Shown here: one piece after another, positions 1 to 6,588 of the stretch
Layout: each line of letters begins with the position of its first letter
Numbering within the stretch: position 1 is the first letter of the stretch
NCBI GenBank assembly: GCA_963668185.1
Contig: OY764162.1
Coordinates: 372,001 to 436,000 of the forward strand
DNA: 64,000 nucleotides
Direction: 5' to 3'
From: G963668185 sp963668185
GTDB taxonomy: Bacteria; Chloroflexota; Dehalococcoidia; Lucifugimonadales; G963668185
Position numbers and translations under genes: made by a program
Notes under the pieces: model-generated
Seen by the model: the letters and a program-made list of their open reading frames with translations, nothing else
What the model was told of the DNA's origin: nothing
Databases searched by the model: none

Positions 1-518
1 TTGGTCGTCAGCGCCAGCGTCGCCCACGACAGGTTGAACCCAAGCTCGAACGCGCCCCCTTGCCACGTCCACCCCTCGTGGTAGTCCGACGCCGTCACGC
101 CCGGCACGATCGCCGCCAGCGCCTCCGGCTTGGACATCGCCGCCAGCCACTGCGTAGCCCCGACGTAGGAGACGCCCCACATGCCAACCTTGCCCGTGCA
201 CCAGCTTTGGGAAGCTATCGTGTCGATGGATACGTGCCCATCGTCGGACTCGTTCACGAACGTGTAGAACTCGCCCTCGGACGTATAGCGTCCCCGGACG
301 TCCTGCACGACCGCGGCGTACCCCCGCGCGGCAGCATGAATGGGGTCGATGGTCGACATCCGCATGGTCGGAGCGCTCTTGTCGTACGGCGTCCGCTGGA
401 GCAGGGCAGGGAAGGCGCCGGGCGCGTCCGGCCGGTACACGTCGGCGTACGTCATCGTGCCGTCTCTCAGCGCTATCGGGAAATTGTGCTCGATCTTGAC
501 GTTGTAGGCTTCGGGCAT
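1..518 (-). CDS. CocE/NonD-family (peptidase S15-like) hydrolase, N-terminal part
   Basis: The gene runs leftward off the window edge, so only the first 172 or so residues are present. The protein opens with MPEAYNVKIEHNFPIALRDG, followed by the family-typical DVYRP and LLQRTPYDKS, then VVQDVRGRYTSEGEF and the nucleophile elbow GVSYVG, whose serine is the expected catalytic residue. Family members are alpha/beta hydrolases acting on acyl esters, amides or X-Pro peptides; the substrate cannot be told from this fragment. An AAAGGT ribosome-binding site lies 7 bases before the ATG at 518. The downstream half, with the Asp and His of the triad, is outside the window. Confidence 0.88.
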   Translation of the reverse strand, partial: MPEAYNVKIEHNFPIALRDGTMTYADVYRPDAPGAFPALLQRTPYDKSAPTMRMSTIDPIHAAARGYAAVVQDVRGRYTSEGEFYTFVNESDDGHVSIDTIASQSWCTGKVGMWGVSYVGATQWLAAMSKPEALAAIVPGVTASDYHEGWTWQGGAFELGFNLSWATLALTT

Positions 519-618
519 AGCTCATACCTTTCTGCAGGCGGGTGGGGGAGTAAGCGTAGAATGTAGCATAGGCCCCAAGACTCAACAACAGAGCGAACGC
601 GACTGGAGACTGACAGCA

Positions 619-867
619 ATGAACAGGAAGATGGTTCCTCTCGCATCCTACCCCAACGAAATGGAGGCGAGTCTCGTCGTGCAACAACTCGAAGCCGAGG
701 GCATTCCCGCGTTCGTAAAGCCGCTCGGCGGAGGCTACGGCATACTCGGCGTGAACCCCTTCATCCCGCACCGCGTCCACGTGCCAATCGAAATGCTGGA
801 ACACGCCAGACGCCTGGTGTCTGATGAAGGATGTGCGATACAACCGGATCACCCCGAAGAGCGTTAG
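619..867 (+). CDS. DUF2007-like small protein
   Basis: An 82-residue protein starting MNRKMVPLASYPNEMEASLV. It has the pattern of the DUF2007 group (putative signal-transducing proteins): an N-terminal beta strand, then a helix covering EASLVVQQLEAEGIPAFV, a glycine-rich turn and a C-terminal strand plus helix (RVHVPIEMLEHARRLV). No catalytic residues, signal peptide or membrane segment are visible. It lies 32 bp before the Uma2 gene on the same strand, so the two may be co-transcribed. Function unknown; the family call is from overall pattern only. Confidence 0.65.
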   Translation: MNRKMVPLASYPNEMEASLVVQQLEAEGIPAFVKPLGGGYGILGVNPFIPHRVHVPIEMLEHARRLVSDEGCAIQPDHPEER

Positions 868-899
868 AATGGAAGACGCGCATCTGAAAGGAGGCGGAG

Positions 900-1463
900 A
901 TGGTCGAACCCACTACAGCGACCAGGTACACGTACGACGACTACCGAAAGACGCCCGACGATGAGCGCTGGGAACTGCTGAACGGGGAGCTAGTTATGCC
1001 GCCTGCGCCTAACATCGAACACCAAATGATTGTGGGTGACCTGTACACACACGTCAAGGCGTTCGTCAAGCAGAACTCCATCGGTCAAGTTCTGCTGGCT
1101 CCTTGCGACGTTGTCTTGTCGAACGAGAACGTCGTGCAGCCGGACCTCCTGTTCGTTTCCTATGAGCGCAGGGGGATTATCACTCGTGAGAACGTGCGCG
1201 GTGCCCCCGACCTCGTAGTCGAAGTTCTTTCACCCGGCTCCGTGAGCCGGGACTGGCGCGAGAAGATGGATGTGTACGCGGAACATGGCGTGCGCGAGTA
1301 CTGGATTGTTGACCCCGACGCCAGGCGCGCTTGGGTGATGACGAGATCTGAGGCCGGCGGCTTCGACGAAGCGGGGAACTACGGTGTGGGCGACGCTCTG
1401 GAGTCCGTCGTCCTTGAAGGCTTTGACCTCGACCTAGCAGAAGTATTCCAGCCGGTTTCCTGA
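900..1463 (+). CDS. Uma2-family endonuclease (DUF820)
   Basis: A 187-residue protein with the full Uma2 pattern: YTYDDYRKTPDDERWELLNGEL at the start, VQPDLLFVS in the middle, then APDLVVEVLSPGS (Asp-x(n)-Glu of the PD-(D/E)xK fold), the Lys of WREKMDVY, and EYWIVDPDARRAWV near the end. A strong AAAGGAGG site precedes the ATG. Members are predicted metal-dependent nucleases, common in Cyanobacteria and Chloroflexota, mostly uncharacterised and often in many copies. No partner methylase or antitoxin lies beside it, so its role is open. Confidence 0.88.
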   Translation: MVEPTTATRYTYDDYRKTPDDERWELLNGELVMPPAPNIEHQMIVGDLYTHVKAFVKQNSIGQVLLAPCDVVLSNENVVQPDLLFVSYERRGIITRENVRGAPDLVVEVLSPGSVSRDWREKMDVYAEHGVREYWIVDPDARRAWVMTRSEAGGFDEAGNYGVGDALESVVLEGFDLDLAEVFQPVS

Positions 1464-1476
1464 GCCTTTGAGCGGG

Positions 1477-2097
1477 TCACCCGTCCTCGCGCTCGTTCAA
1501 CACCCTGACCGCGACTGACCGGAAGAACTCATACGGCTGCGCCCCGCTGAACACGTACTTGCCTATTGCAAACGCGGGCACACTCTTGATCCCCATTGCC
1601 GAGGCATCGCGCATCTGCGACAGCACCGCAGCCTCGTATCGGTCCTGCTCCAGCATTGGCCCCAACTCTTCCCAGTCAAGCTCGTTGGACTCCACAACAT
1701 CCTTGACGACCTCAAGATTCCCAATGTCCCGGCACTCTGCCCAGTACGCCTGGAACATCGAACGGTGAAAATCGTCGAAGACGCCCTGCTCCCGAGCGTA
1801 CTCGGTCGCTTGTAGTGCGTACAGCGCGTAGGGCGTGATGTCCGGCTGGCGCATCGGCACGCCCGCCTCTTCCGCAATGTCAGCCAGAGAGCGAGTGAGT
1901 TCTCCGGGCACCTGTCCAGGATAGAGTTCCTTCGGCCGGCCCTCTTTGGGAGTGTCCGGCCGAAGCAGAAACGGCCGGCCGGTCAACTCCAGGCTGAACT
2001 CATCCGCCAATCTGTCGAGCCTGGCCAGGCCGATGTAGCACCACGGTCATATGTAGTCATACCAGAAGATGACCGGTATCGGCTGGTTTGCGCCCAC
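1477..2097 (-). CDS. FrnE/DsbA-family thiol oxidoreductase with in-frame TGA at the first active-site Cys (candidate selenoprotein)
   Basis: From a GTG at 2097 the frame reads PVIFWYDYI-TGA-PWCYIG and stays open for 189 more codons to 1477 (206 residues if read through). The FrnE/DsbA family (thioredoxin fold with helical insertion) has a CPWC motif at exactly this place; here TGA at 2049-2047 (codon 17) replaces the first Cys codon, giving Sec-Pro-Trp-Cys. The rest is intact: ARLDRLADEF, GRPFLLRPDTP, FHRSMFQAYWAE and the cis-Pro region SVPAFAIGKYVFSGAQ. Ordinary annotation would start at the ATG at 2010 and lose the active site. The gene begins 6 bp after mrp stops, so it is probably translationally coupled. 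A nonsense mutation or sequencing error is the alternative, but the second such case at 5633-6484 argues against it. Confidence 0.78.
2018..2031 (-). promoter_or_regulatory. Possible SECIS hairpin of the FrnE-like gene
   Basis: Downstream of the TGA (2049-2047) the RNA can form GCCU/AGGC (2030-2027 with 2022-2019), closed below by a G-U pair, with apical loop GGCC. The loop starts 21 nt after the TGA and begins with GG. Bacterial SECIS elements usually place the loop about 16-37 nt after UGA with a G at its start. The stem is short, so this is weaker than the hairpin in the rhodanese gene. Confidence 0.4.
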
Positions 2098-2103
2098 GAG
2101 AGC

Positions 2104-2946
2104 CTAGTCCTCGGCGGGCGCCGTCAAGGCCAGCAGCTTGTCGGCCAGGTGGTTGTACTCGTTCCGGACCCTCTTGCTGGTCAGGCATGACGGCCTGGAA
2201 GTGTCGCGGTAGTCGGACCGTAGCTCTAGGCGGCCCAGAAACTCGGTTCCGAGCCTTTCCGACAACTCCTCGCCGCCGCCGGAGCCAAAGATGCGGCCGG
2301 AGAAGTTCTCGACCACCCCCAGCACCTCGACCCGCAGCTTGCGGATCATGTTAGCCGACCGCAGCGCGTCAATCTGCGCAAGCTCCTGCGGAGTCGTGAC
2401 CACGATGAAGCCGTCCATCGTGAGCGACTGCATGATCGTCAAAGGCGCATCGGAAGTTCCCGGCGGCAGGTCTATGATCAGGTAGTCCAGTTCACCCCAG
2501 TCCGTGGACTGTAGAAGCTGGTTGATCGCGTTGTGGATCATCGGCCCGCGCCAGATGATCGCCTCCTCCTCGTTCTCTTGGAAGAACGCCATCGACATGA
2601 CCTGCACGCCGAATCGTTCCGAGGGGATCATCGTGCGGTTCTCGTCCACGATCGGCGGCTCGAACACTTTCATGGCCCTGACCACGTTCGGGCAGTCGAT
2701 GTCGGCGTCCAGAATGCCGACGCTGTGCCCCTCCCGCGCCAGCGTAACCGCGAGGTTCACGGCAACCGTAGTCTTGCCGACGCCTCCCTTGCCGCTGTAC
2801 ACGCCGATCTTGCAGCGGATCTTGCTCAGAGCAGCGGTAATCGCCTTCTTCTGCTCGAACGAGCGCTTCATGTTCTGGATGCGGGACCGCGCGTGCGCGA
2901 TCTCATGCTCGTCGGGCGGTTCGCGTCTGGTTCGGGGTTGTGTCAT
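2104..2946 (-). CDS. mrp: Mrp/NBP35-family P-loop ATPase (iron-sulfur carrier type)
   Basis: A 280-residue MinD/Mrp-type ATPase with the deviant Walker A GKGGVGKTT, the ILDADIDCPN switch region, YLIIDLPPGTSDA (Walker B) and the VVTTPQELAQIDALRSANMI segment. Mrp/ApbC proteins carry and transfer [4Fe-4S] clusters. Unusually, the C-terminal CxxC that holds the bridging cluster (normally after VVENxSG) is absent: the sequence passes straight from VVENFSG to RIFGSGGGEEL. It therefore may not bind a cluster the usual way. The neighbouring SufT-like gene (5225-5542) fits an Fe-S role, since DUF59 and Mrp are often adjacent or fused. Confidence 0.85.
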   Translation of the reverse strand: MTQPRTRREPPDEHEIAHARSRIQNMKRSFEQKKAITAALSKIRCKIGVYSGKGGVGKTTVAVNLAVTLAREGHSVGILDADIDCPNVVRAMKVFEPPIVDENRTMIPSERFGVQVMSMAFFQENEEEAIIWRGPMIHNAINQLLQSTDWGELDYLIIDLPPGTSDAPLTIMQSLTMDGFIVVTTPQELAQIDALRSANMIRKLRVEVLGVVENFSGRIFGSGGGEELSERLGTEFLGRLELRSDYRDTSRPSCLTSKRVRNEYNHLADKLLALTAPAED

Positions 2947-3021
2947 CAGTTTGTCGATTCTGTACTTATGCTGCTTTCAATCCTAGTGAAGAATGGCTAG
3001 TAATTCAACGTAAACTTGGCG

Positions 3022-3858
3022 CTAAGCTGCCAAATCGAACGGCAGGTCGCTAATGTCGCGCAATCTTCTGCCTACTACGAGAGTGCTTACTTGCTCGGCA
3101 TCGGAAGCATTTTGCGCTGCTGCCGCTTCCAGTTCCCTCAAAGCAAAGTGGTACACGCAGTCGATGTCGCCGGTTCCGTACGCGAGAGAGGCAATTCGGC
3201 TTGGCAGTGGCTCGCCCGTCACCACTACTATATGCGGTGTCTTGCCCTTTCGATTGCGAATCAGGTTTAGCCCTTCGGTACGCGCGTTCTGCGAACGGTC
3301 GCTGCGTATAGTCCACTTGCAGGACACGCTTGCGTGCAGGATATCTGCTTCGGAATTGGCTAGCCGCAGTGGCGTATGGGCAGCTACGTTGTCATTGTCC
3401 AGAAGGGAATGATTCCTGTTGATTTCTGACTCTGTGACCGGGCTTCTACATACAACGATGTCCGGAGTTACCATGTAGTCCCCGAAAACGATCCGCAGTT
3501 CCTCGTACTGCTCGACTACCCGTCGCACCTCCGACAGATGCAGGTACTGATCGTAGTCGCGAACATTTCCACCGAGCGAGAATTTCCAATCCCCAGGACG
3601 CAGATGCGTGATTAACCGAAATGCCTCGCGCAGAAAGTCCTTCGTCGCCTCCTCGAAAAGTCGCCCTGCGGTCTGCCCTGCCAACCTTCCTGGGCTGACC
3701 TTGAGTCCAATCCCGCCAACGATGCCCCTGCCAAGCCTGACACTTGCGGCACTTCCACTATCGGCATTGTTGGGTATGCCTGATGCAGTTGTGCGTAGTA
3801 CGTCCTTGAAAACCCTCCGGTGGTACGCTCTGCGGAGATCCTCAATCCTGCCAGGCAT
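3022..3858 (-). CDS. NgoMIV-type type II restriction endonuclease
   Basis: A 278-residue protein starting MPGRIEDLRR. Its core matches the NgoMIV/Cfr10I/Bse634I group: Asp133 in TPDIVV, then SCKWTIRSDR (Lys181, Arg185, Asp187, Arg188) and Glu195 in ARTE. The Lys-to-Glu spacing of 14 and the RSDR element, which reads the CCGG core in that group, both match. NgoMIV itself is about 286 residues and cuts GCCGGC, so that or another CCGG-core site is the likely target. The start ATG at 3858 overlaps the methylase stop as TAATG, giving translational coupling. An upstream in-frame extension to 4209 lies inside the methylase gene and is rejected. Confidence 0.86.
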   Translation of the reverse strand: MPGRIEDLRRAYHRRVFKDVLRTTASGIPNNADSGSAASVRLGRGIVGGIGLKVSPGRLAGQTAGRLFEEATKDFLREAFRLITHLRPGDWKFSLGGNVRDYDQYLHLSEVRRVVEQYEELRIVFGDYMVTPDIVVCRSPVTESEINRNHSLLDNDNVAAHTPLRLANSEADILHASVSCKWTIRSDRSQNARTEGLNLIRNRKGKTPHIVVVTGEPLPSRIASLAYGTGDIDCVYHFALRELEAAAAQNASDAEQVSTLVVGRRLRDISDLPFDLAA

Positions 3859-5210
3859 TACGATTTCAGTAGCCCTATGACGTGCTCTTCGTGCATTCGT
3901 TCTTCGATCTGTGACTGCCTCTCCTTCCCCCAGCGCGCCGGCATCATACGCCGGTCGCGGTCCAGTCTGCGTGCCCCGATGCCGGCAAGTGTAAAGCCGG
4001 CATTCTCGCCGATGGCGGCTAGTCCCTTGTGGGTCTCCACGTCTAGACCTCGCAACTTCGAAGAACCGACGACAATCACAGCCGGACGGCCTGCCCTCAG
4101 CACTCGCCACATCTCCGAGATGATGGCCGACATCTCCCAGAAGTATCGGCGCAGCACCGACGCCTTTCTCTTGTCGCGCTCCGTGAGTCTTGCGATTGTC
4201 CCTTCGCACTGGTCGGGCAGCCTGTCATGTATCGGTCTCCCTAGCGCGTCGTGTCCCACGTACTGAGCGCGTATCTTGGCAAGGTCGGCAATCTTCCAGC
4301 CAAACCATACAAGAGAAAACTTGTGCGCCCTCATGTAGTCTATGGCGTTGTTGGCGTATGGTGGAGACGTCACGACCAGATCGATGCTTGAAGACGGCAG
4401 CTTGGTATGAGAGGCGCTCGCCGAATAGATCGATGCGGCATTGGTTTGTTGTCTTGAGAGTTTCCCCGAGGTCTCCAAAGTTCCGTTCTGGTGAAGCGGA
4501 TCCTTGCCCAGAGCCGCGACATTCTGCTTCAACCGCTTCCCAAACTCGGAAATTGCAGACCTCGGCGCTTTCTGAGGATCCCTGTGAGGGCGGGTGTGCG
4601 CTAGGTCGCGCGCTAAGGAGACTCCTCCTGACTTGGCAATGATGATCGACGAAAACACCACTTGGAGGAAACCCCGGACGCCTCCTTCTGCCATAGCCTC
4701 GATGTGACGCACCAGAGCGAGCAACTCCAGTTGACGCTCAAGAGGAAACCAGTAGTTGATGAATTCATGTGTCTTACTATCGAATCGCCGTTGTATCCCG
4801 TCTAGTAGCTCCAGCCTGTTCTCATGGTAGTCGTCGCTCGCCTTAGCTATGAGTTCATTGCCTTCACGAAGCGCCGCAAGCGGGTCCACGCGGCTCAACT
4901 TGGCTGATGCGATCATTCGGGCAAGAGGATCGATGTCGCAGCCAACGGCGTAGCGCCCAAGTCGAACGGCTTCTATGAGCGTAGTTCCGGAGCCGAGCAT
5001 AGGGTCGAGAACGATTTCCCCAGGTTCAGACAACTCCCGGATCAGGAAGTTGGGCAACTGTGGTGGGAACCTCGCCGGGAACGAGTGCCAAGTATGCGGG
5101 CCGACCCTGTCTGTGCCGTGAAAGTCTAGGTTGGAGTGTAGGGCTGCCCGGAGAGCCGCGATACGGCCGCTGTCCATGCGCCGCTCTACGGAGGCCTCAC
5201 GCTGTGCCAA
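3858..5210 (-). CDS. DNA methyltransferase, probable N4-cytosine type, partner of the NgoMIV-like enzyme
   Basis: About 450 residues. Motif I (SAM binding) is DPMLGSGTTLIEA near residues 69-80, and the catalytic motif IV is TSPPYANNAIDY near residue 281. SPPY is typical of N4-cytosine methylases, with some N6-adenine exceptions. The long segment between the motifs probably holds target recognition. Expected role: protecting host sites from the coupled endonuclease downstream. TTG at 5210 opens the longest frame, but no clear Shine-Dalgarno is visible and the ATG at 5177 is a real alternative. It begins 14 bp after the SufT-like gene ends, suggesting insertion into that operon. Confidence 0.85.
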   Translation of the reverse strand: MAQREASVERRMDSGRIAALRAALHSNLDFHGTDRVGPHTWHSFPARFPPQLPNFLIRELSEPGEIVLDPMLGSGTTLIEAVRLGRYAVGCDIDPLARMIASAKLSRVDPLAALREGNELIAKASDDYHENRLELLDGIQRRFDSKTHEFINYWFPLERQLELLALVRHIEAMAEGGVRGFLQVVFSSIIIAKSGGVSLARDLAHTRPHRDPQKAPRSAISEFGKRLKQNVAALGKDPLHQNGTLETSGKLSRQQTNAASIYSASASHTKLPSSSIDLVVTSPPYANNAIDYMRAHKFSLVWFGWKIADLAKIRAQYVGHDALGRPIHDRLPDQCEGTIARLTERDKRKASVLRRYFWEMSAIISEMWRVLRAGRPAVIVVGSSKLRGLDVETHKGLAAIGENAGFTLAGIGARRLDRDRRMMPARWGKERQSQIEERMHEEHVIGLLKS

Positions 5211-5224
5211 CGGATGCGGGCGCG

Positions 5225-5542
5225 TCAGTCCAGCCCCAGCAGGCGCCTGCCGTCCTCGGTGATCATGTCAGGAGTCCACGGCGGGTCGAAGACCAGGCGC
5301 ACCTCCACGTCCTCGACCTCCTCCAGTTCAGCCACGGCCCATTCCGCCTGCATGGCGATGTACGGCCCCATCCCGCACCCGGCGAAGGTCAACGTCATCA
5401 AAACCTCGACGTCCCCATCGTCCACGTCCACGTCGTACACAAGGCCCAAGTCCACGATGTTCACCGGAATCTCCGGATCGTAAACTTCCTTCAGTACCTC
5501 AAGCACGTCCTCTTTGGTGAGTTCGGTGGAAGTCTCAACCAT
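5225..5542 (-). CDS. MIP18/PaaD-family Fe-S assembly protein (SufT-like, DUF59)
   Basis: A 105-residue protein with VLEVLKEVYDPEIPVNIVDLGLVYDV, the DUF59 signature, and a single conserved cysteine in TLTFAGCGMGP. DUF59 proteins assist Fe-S cluster maturation, as SufT alone or as the N-terminal domain of Mrp. It is followed on the same strand by the restriction-modification pair and then Mrp, and preceded by the candidate selenocysteine rhodanese, making a thiol/Fe-S neighbourhood. No unusual features in the protein itself. Confidence 0.88.
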   Translation of the reverse strand: MVETSTELTKEDVLEVLKEVYDPEIPVNIVDLGLVYDVDVDDGDVEVLMTLTFAGCGMGPYIAMQAEWAVAELEEVEDVEVRLVFDPPWTPDMITEDGRRLLGLD

Positions 5543-5632
5543 GAAAATCTCCCGTATCAGATATGGTCTCGGTCACATTCTAGCAGGATTCACTACGCTG
5601 CCAGGGTTGCGCAGGCACGTAAGCCGCGGCCG

Positions 5633-6484
5633 TCAATCAAGGGTAAGCGGAGTATCCTCGCGGTTCGCCCACTCGCGCATGGACCCGTCGTAGTTGCGTA
5701 CACGCTCGTAGCCGAGCATCCTTAGAACGAAAGCTCCGTGCGCCGCACGGATGCCTCCCTGTCAGTAAGGGATGATCTCTTTGTCGGGCGTAATCCCATG
5801 CTCTTCCAGCAGTGTCCTCAACTCGCCGGCCGGCTTGAAGGTGCGATGCGCATCCCGGGTGACAAAGTTCAGCCACTCCAGATGCACCGCTCCGGGGATG
5901 TGCCCTGCGCGCTCGTTGCCGCGGCTGTTGGAGCCGTCCCACTCTTCCTTCGAGCGAACATCGAGGAATACAGTGTCGGGATTGCCCACGCGGTTGATTC
6001 CGTAGTCGATGGGGCAGTTCAAGCTCTCATCTACCGAAGAGACCTCGAAGTCACCGGCTGGATGCGAGGGACTCTTGTAGTCCGCCGCGCCTCCCTCGTC
6101 CAGCCACTTGTTCCATCCGCCGTTCAGGACCTTCACGTTCTCGTGGCCGTAGTAGCTGAGCACCCACCACATGCGGGCAGCATGCAGCCCGCCGAATCCA
6201 TCGTAAGCCACAACCAGTCTGTCATTGCTGACGCCTAGCCGCTGCATGAGCTTGGAAAAATCGTCCGGCGGCATCACCAACGGAATTTCTGGAAAGGTCG
6301 TGTGCTTGATGTAGTGGTGCACCCGCAGCCCTCCCGAACCTGGAATGTGCGCCCGCCGGTAGATCGGCCACTCGTCGCAGTCGATGACCCGCACGCCCGG
6401 ATCATCGAGGTGTTCCCGCAGCCATCCCGTCTCGACCAGCATCTCGGGGTGCGCGTACTCGTTGCGCGTAGCGTCTTCAACCAT
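5633..6484 (-). CDS. Tandem-rhodanese sulfurtransferase with in-frame TGA at the catalytic Cys (candidate selenoprotein)
   Basis: Reading through TGA at 5764-5762 (codon 241) gives a 283-residue protein, the normal length of thiosulfate/3-mercaptopyruvate sulfurtransferases. The N-terminal rhodanese domain (residues ~12-135) has Asp in the active loop (AYDGFGG), typical of the inactive domain. The C-terminal domain ends KEIIPY-Sec-QGGIRAAHGAFVLRMLGY, then RNYDGSMREW, and stops at TGA 5635-5633. TGA replaces precisely the persulfide-forming Cys of the CxxGxR loop, and the 42 codons beyond it are fully conserved family sequence. A SECIS-like hairpin follows. ATG at 6484 is preceded by AAGGT. 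Without recoding, the product would end just before its active site. Confidence 0.86.
5731..5756 (-). promoter_or_regulatory. Bacterial SECIS-like hairpin after the rhodanese TGA
   Basis: Immediately 3' of the TGA, the RNA forms a perfect 7-bp stem (5751-5745 pairing with 5741-5735, UCCGUGC/GCACGGA) capped by a GGC loop, with a lower 4-bp stem (AGGC/GCUU) separated by one bulged A. The loop starts 18 nt after the TGA and begins with G. This agrees with the known bacterial SECIS layout: stem-loop within the coding region, loop about 16-37 nt after UGA, G at the loop start. Confidence 0.72.
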
Positions 6485-6574
6485 GGCGCAACCTTACAAC
6501 AATGGCCAACGGGCGGTCTAGCTTTGCCCGAGCCGTGCTAGTACCCACGCGGGAAGCCCTCATCAACTCTCTGC

Positions 6575-6588
6575 TAGACTCAGTTCTA
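6575..6588 (+). promoter_or_regulatory. Extended -10 promoter giving a probably leaderless mRNA
   Basis: TGC-TAGACT at 6572-6580 is a good extended -10 element. The ATG of the next gene begins 7 bases after it, where transcription would start, and no Shine-Dalgarno is visible. A leaderless transcript is inferred. Confidence 0.4.

Noticed and set aside
1477..2010. FrnE-like gene as a short protein starting at ATG 2010
   Set aside because: This start removes the thioredoxin-fold first strand and active site, while the upstream frame through TGA encodes exactly that part.
3859..4209. N-terminal extension of the restriction endonuclease
   Set aside because: It lies wholly within the methylase gene, has no family resemblance, and the TAATG overlap marks the real start.
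5633..6484. Rhodanese gene as a pseudogene or as evidence for TGA coding for Trp
   Set aside because: Sequence beyond the TGA is fully conserved and the residue expected is Cys, not Trp. TGA is a normal stop in many genes here, such as rpsP and moaD.
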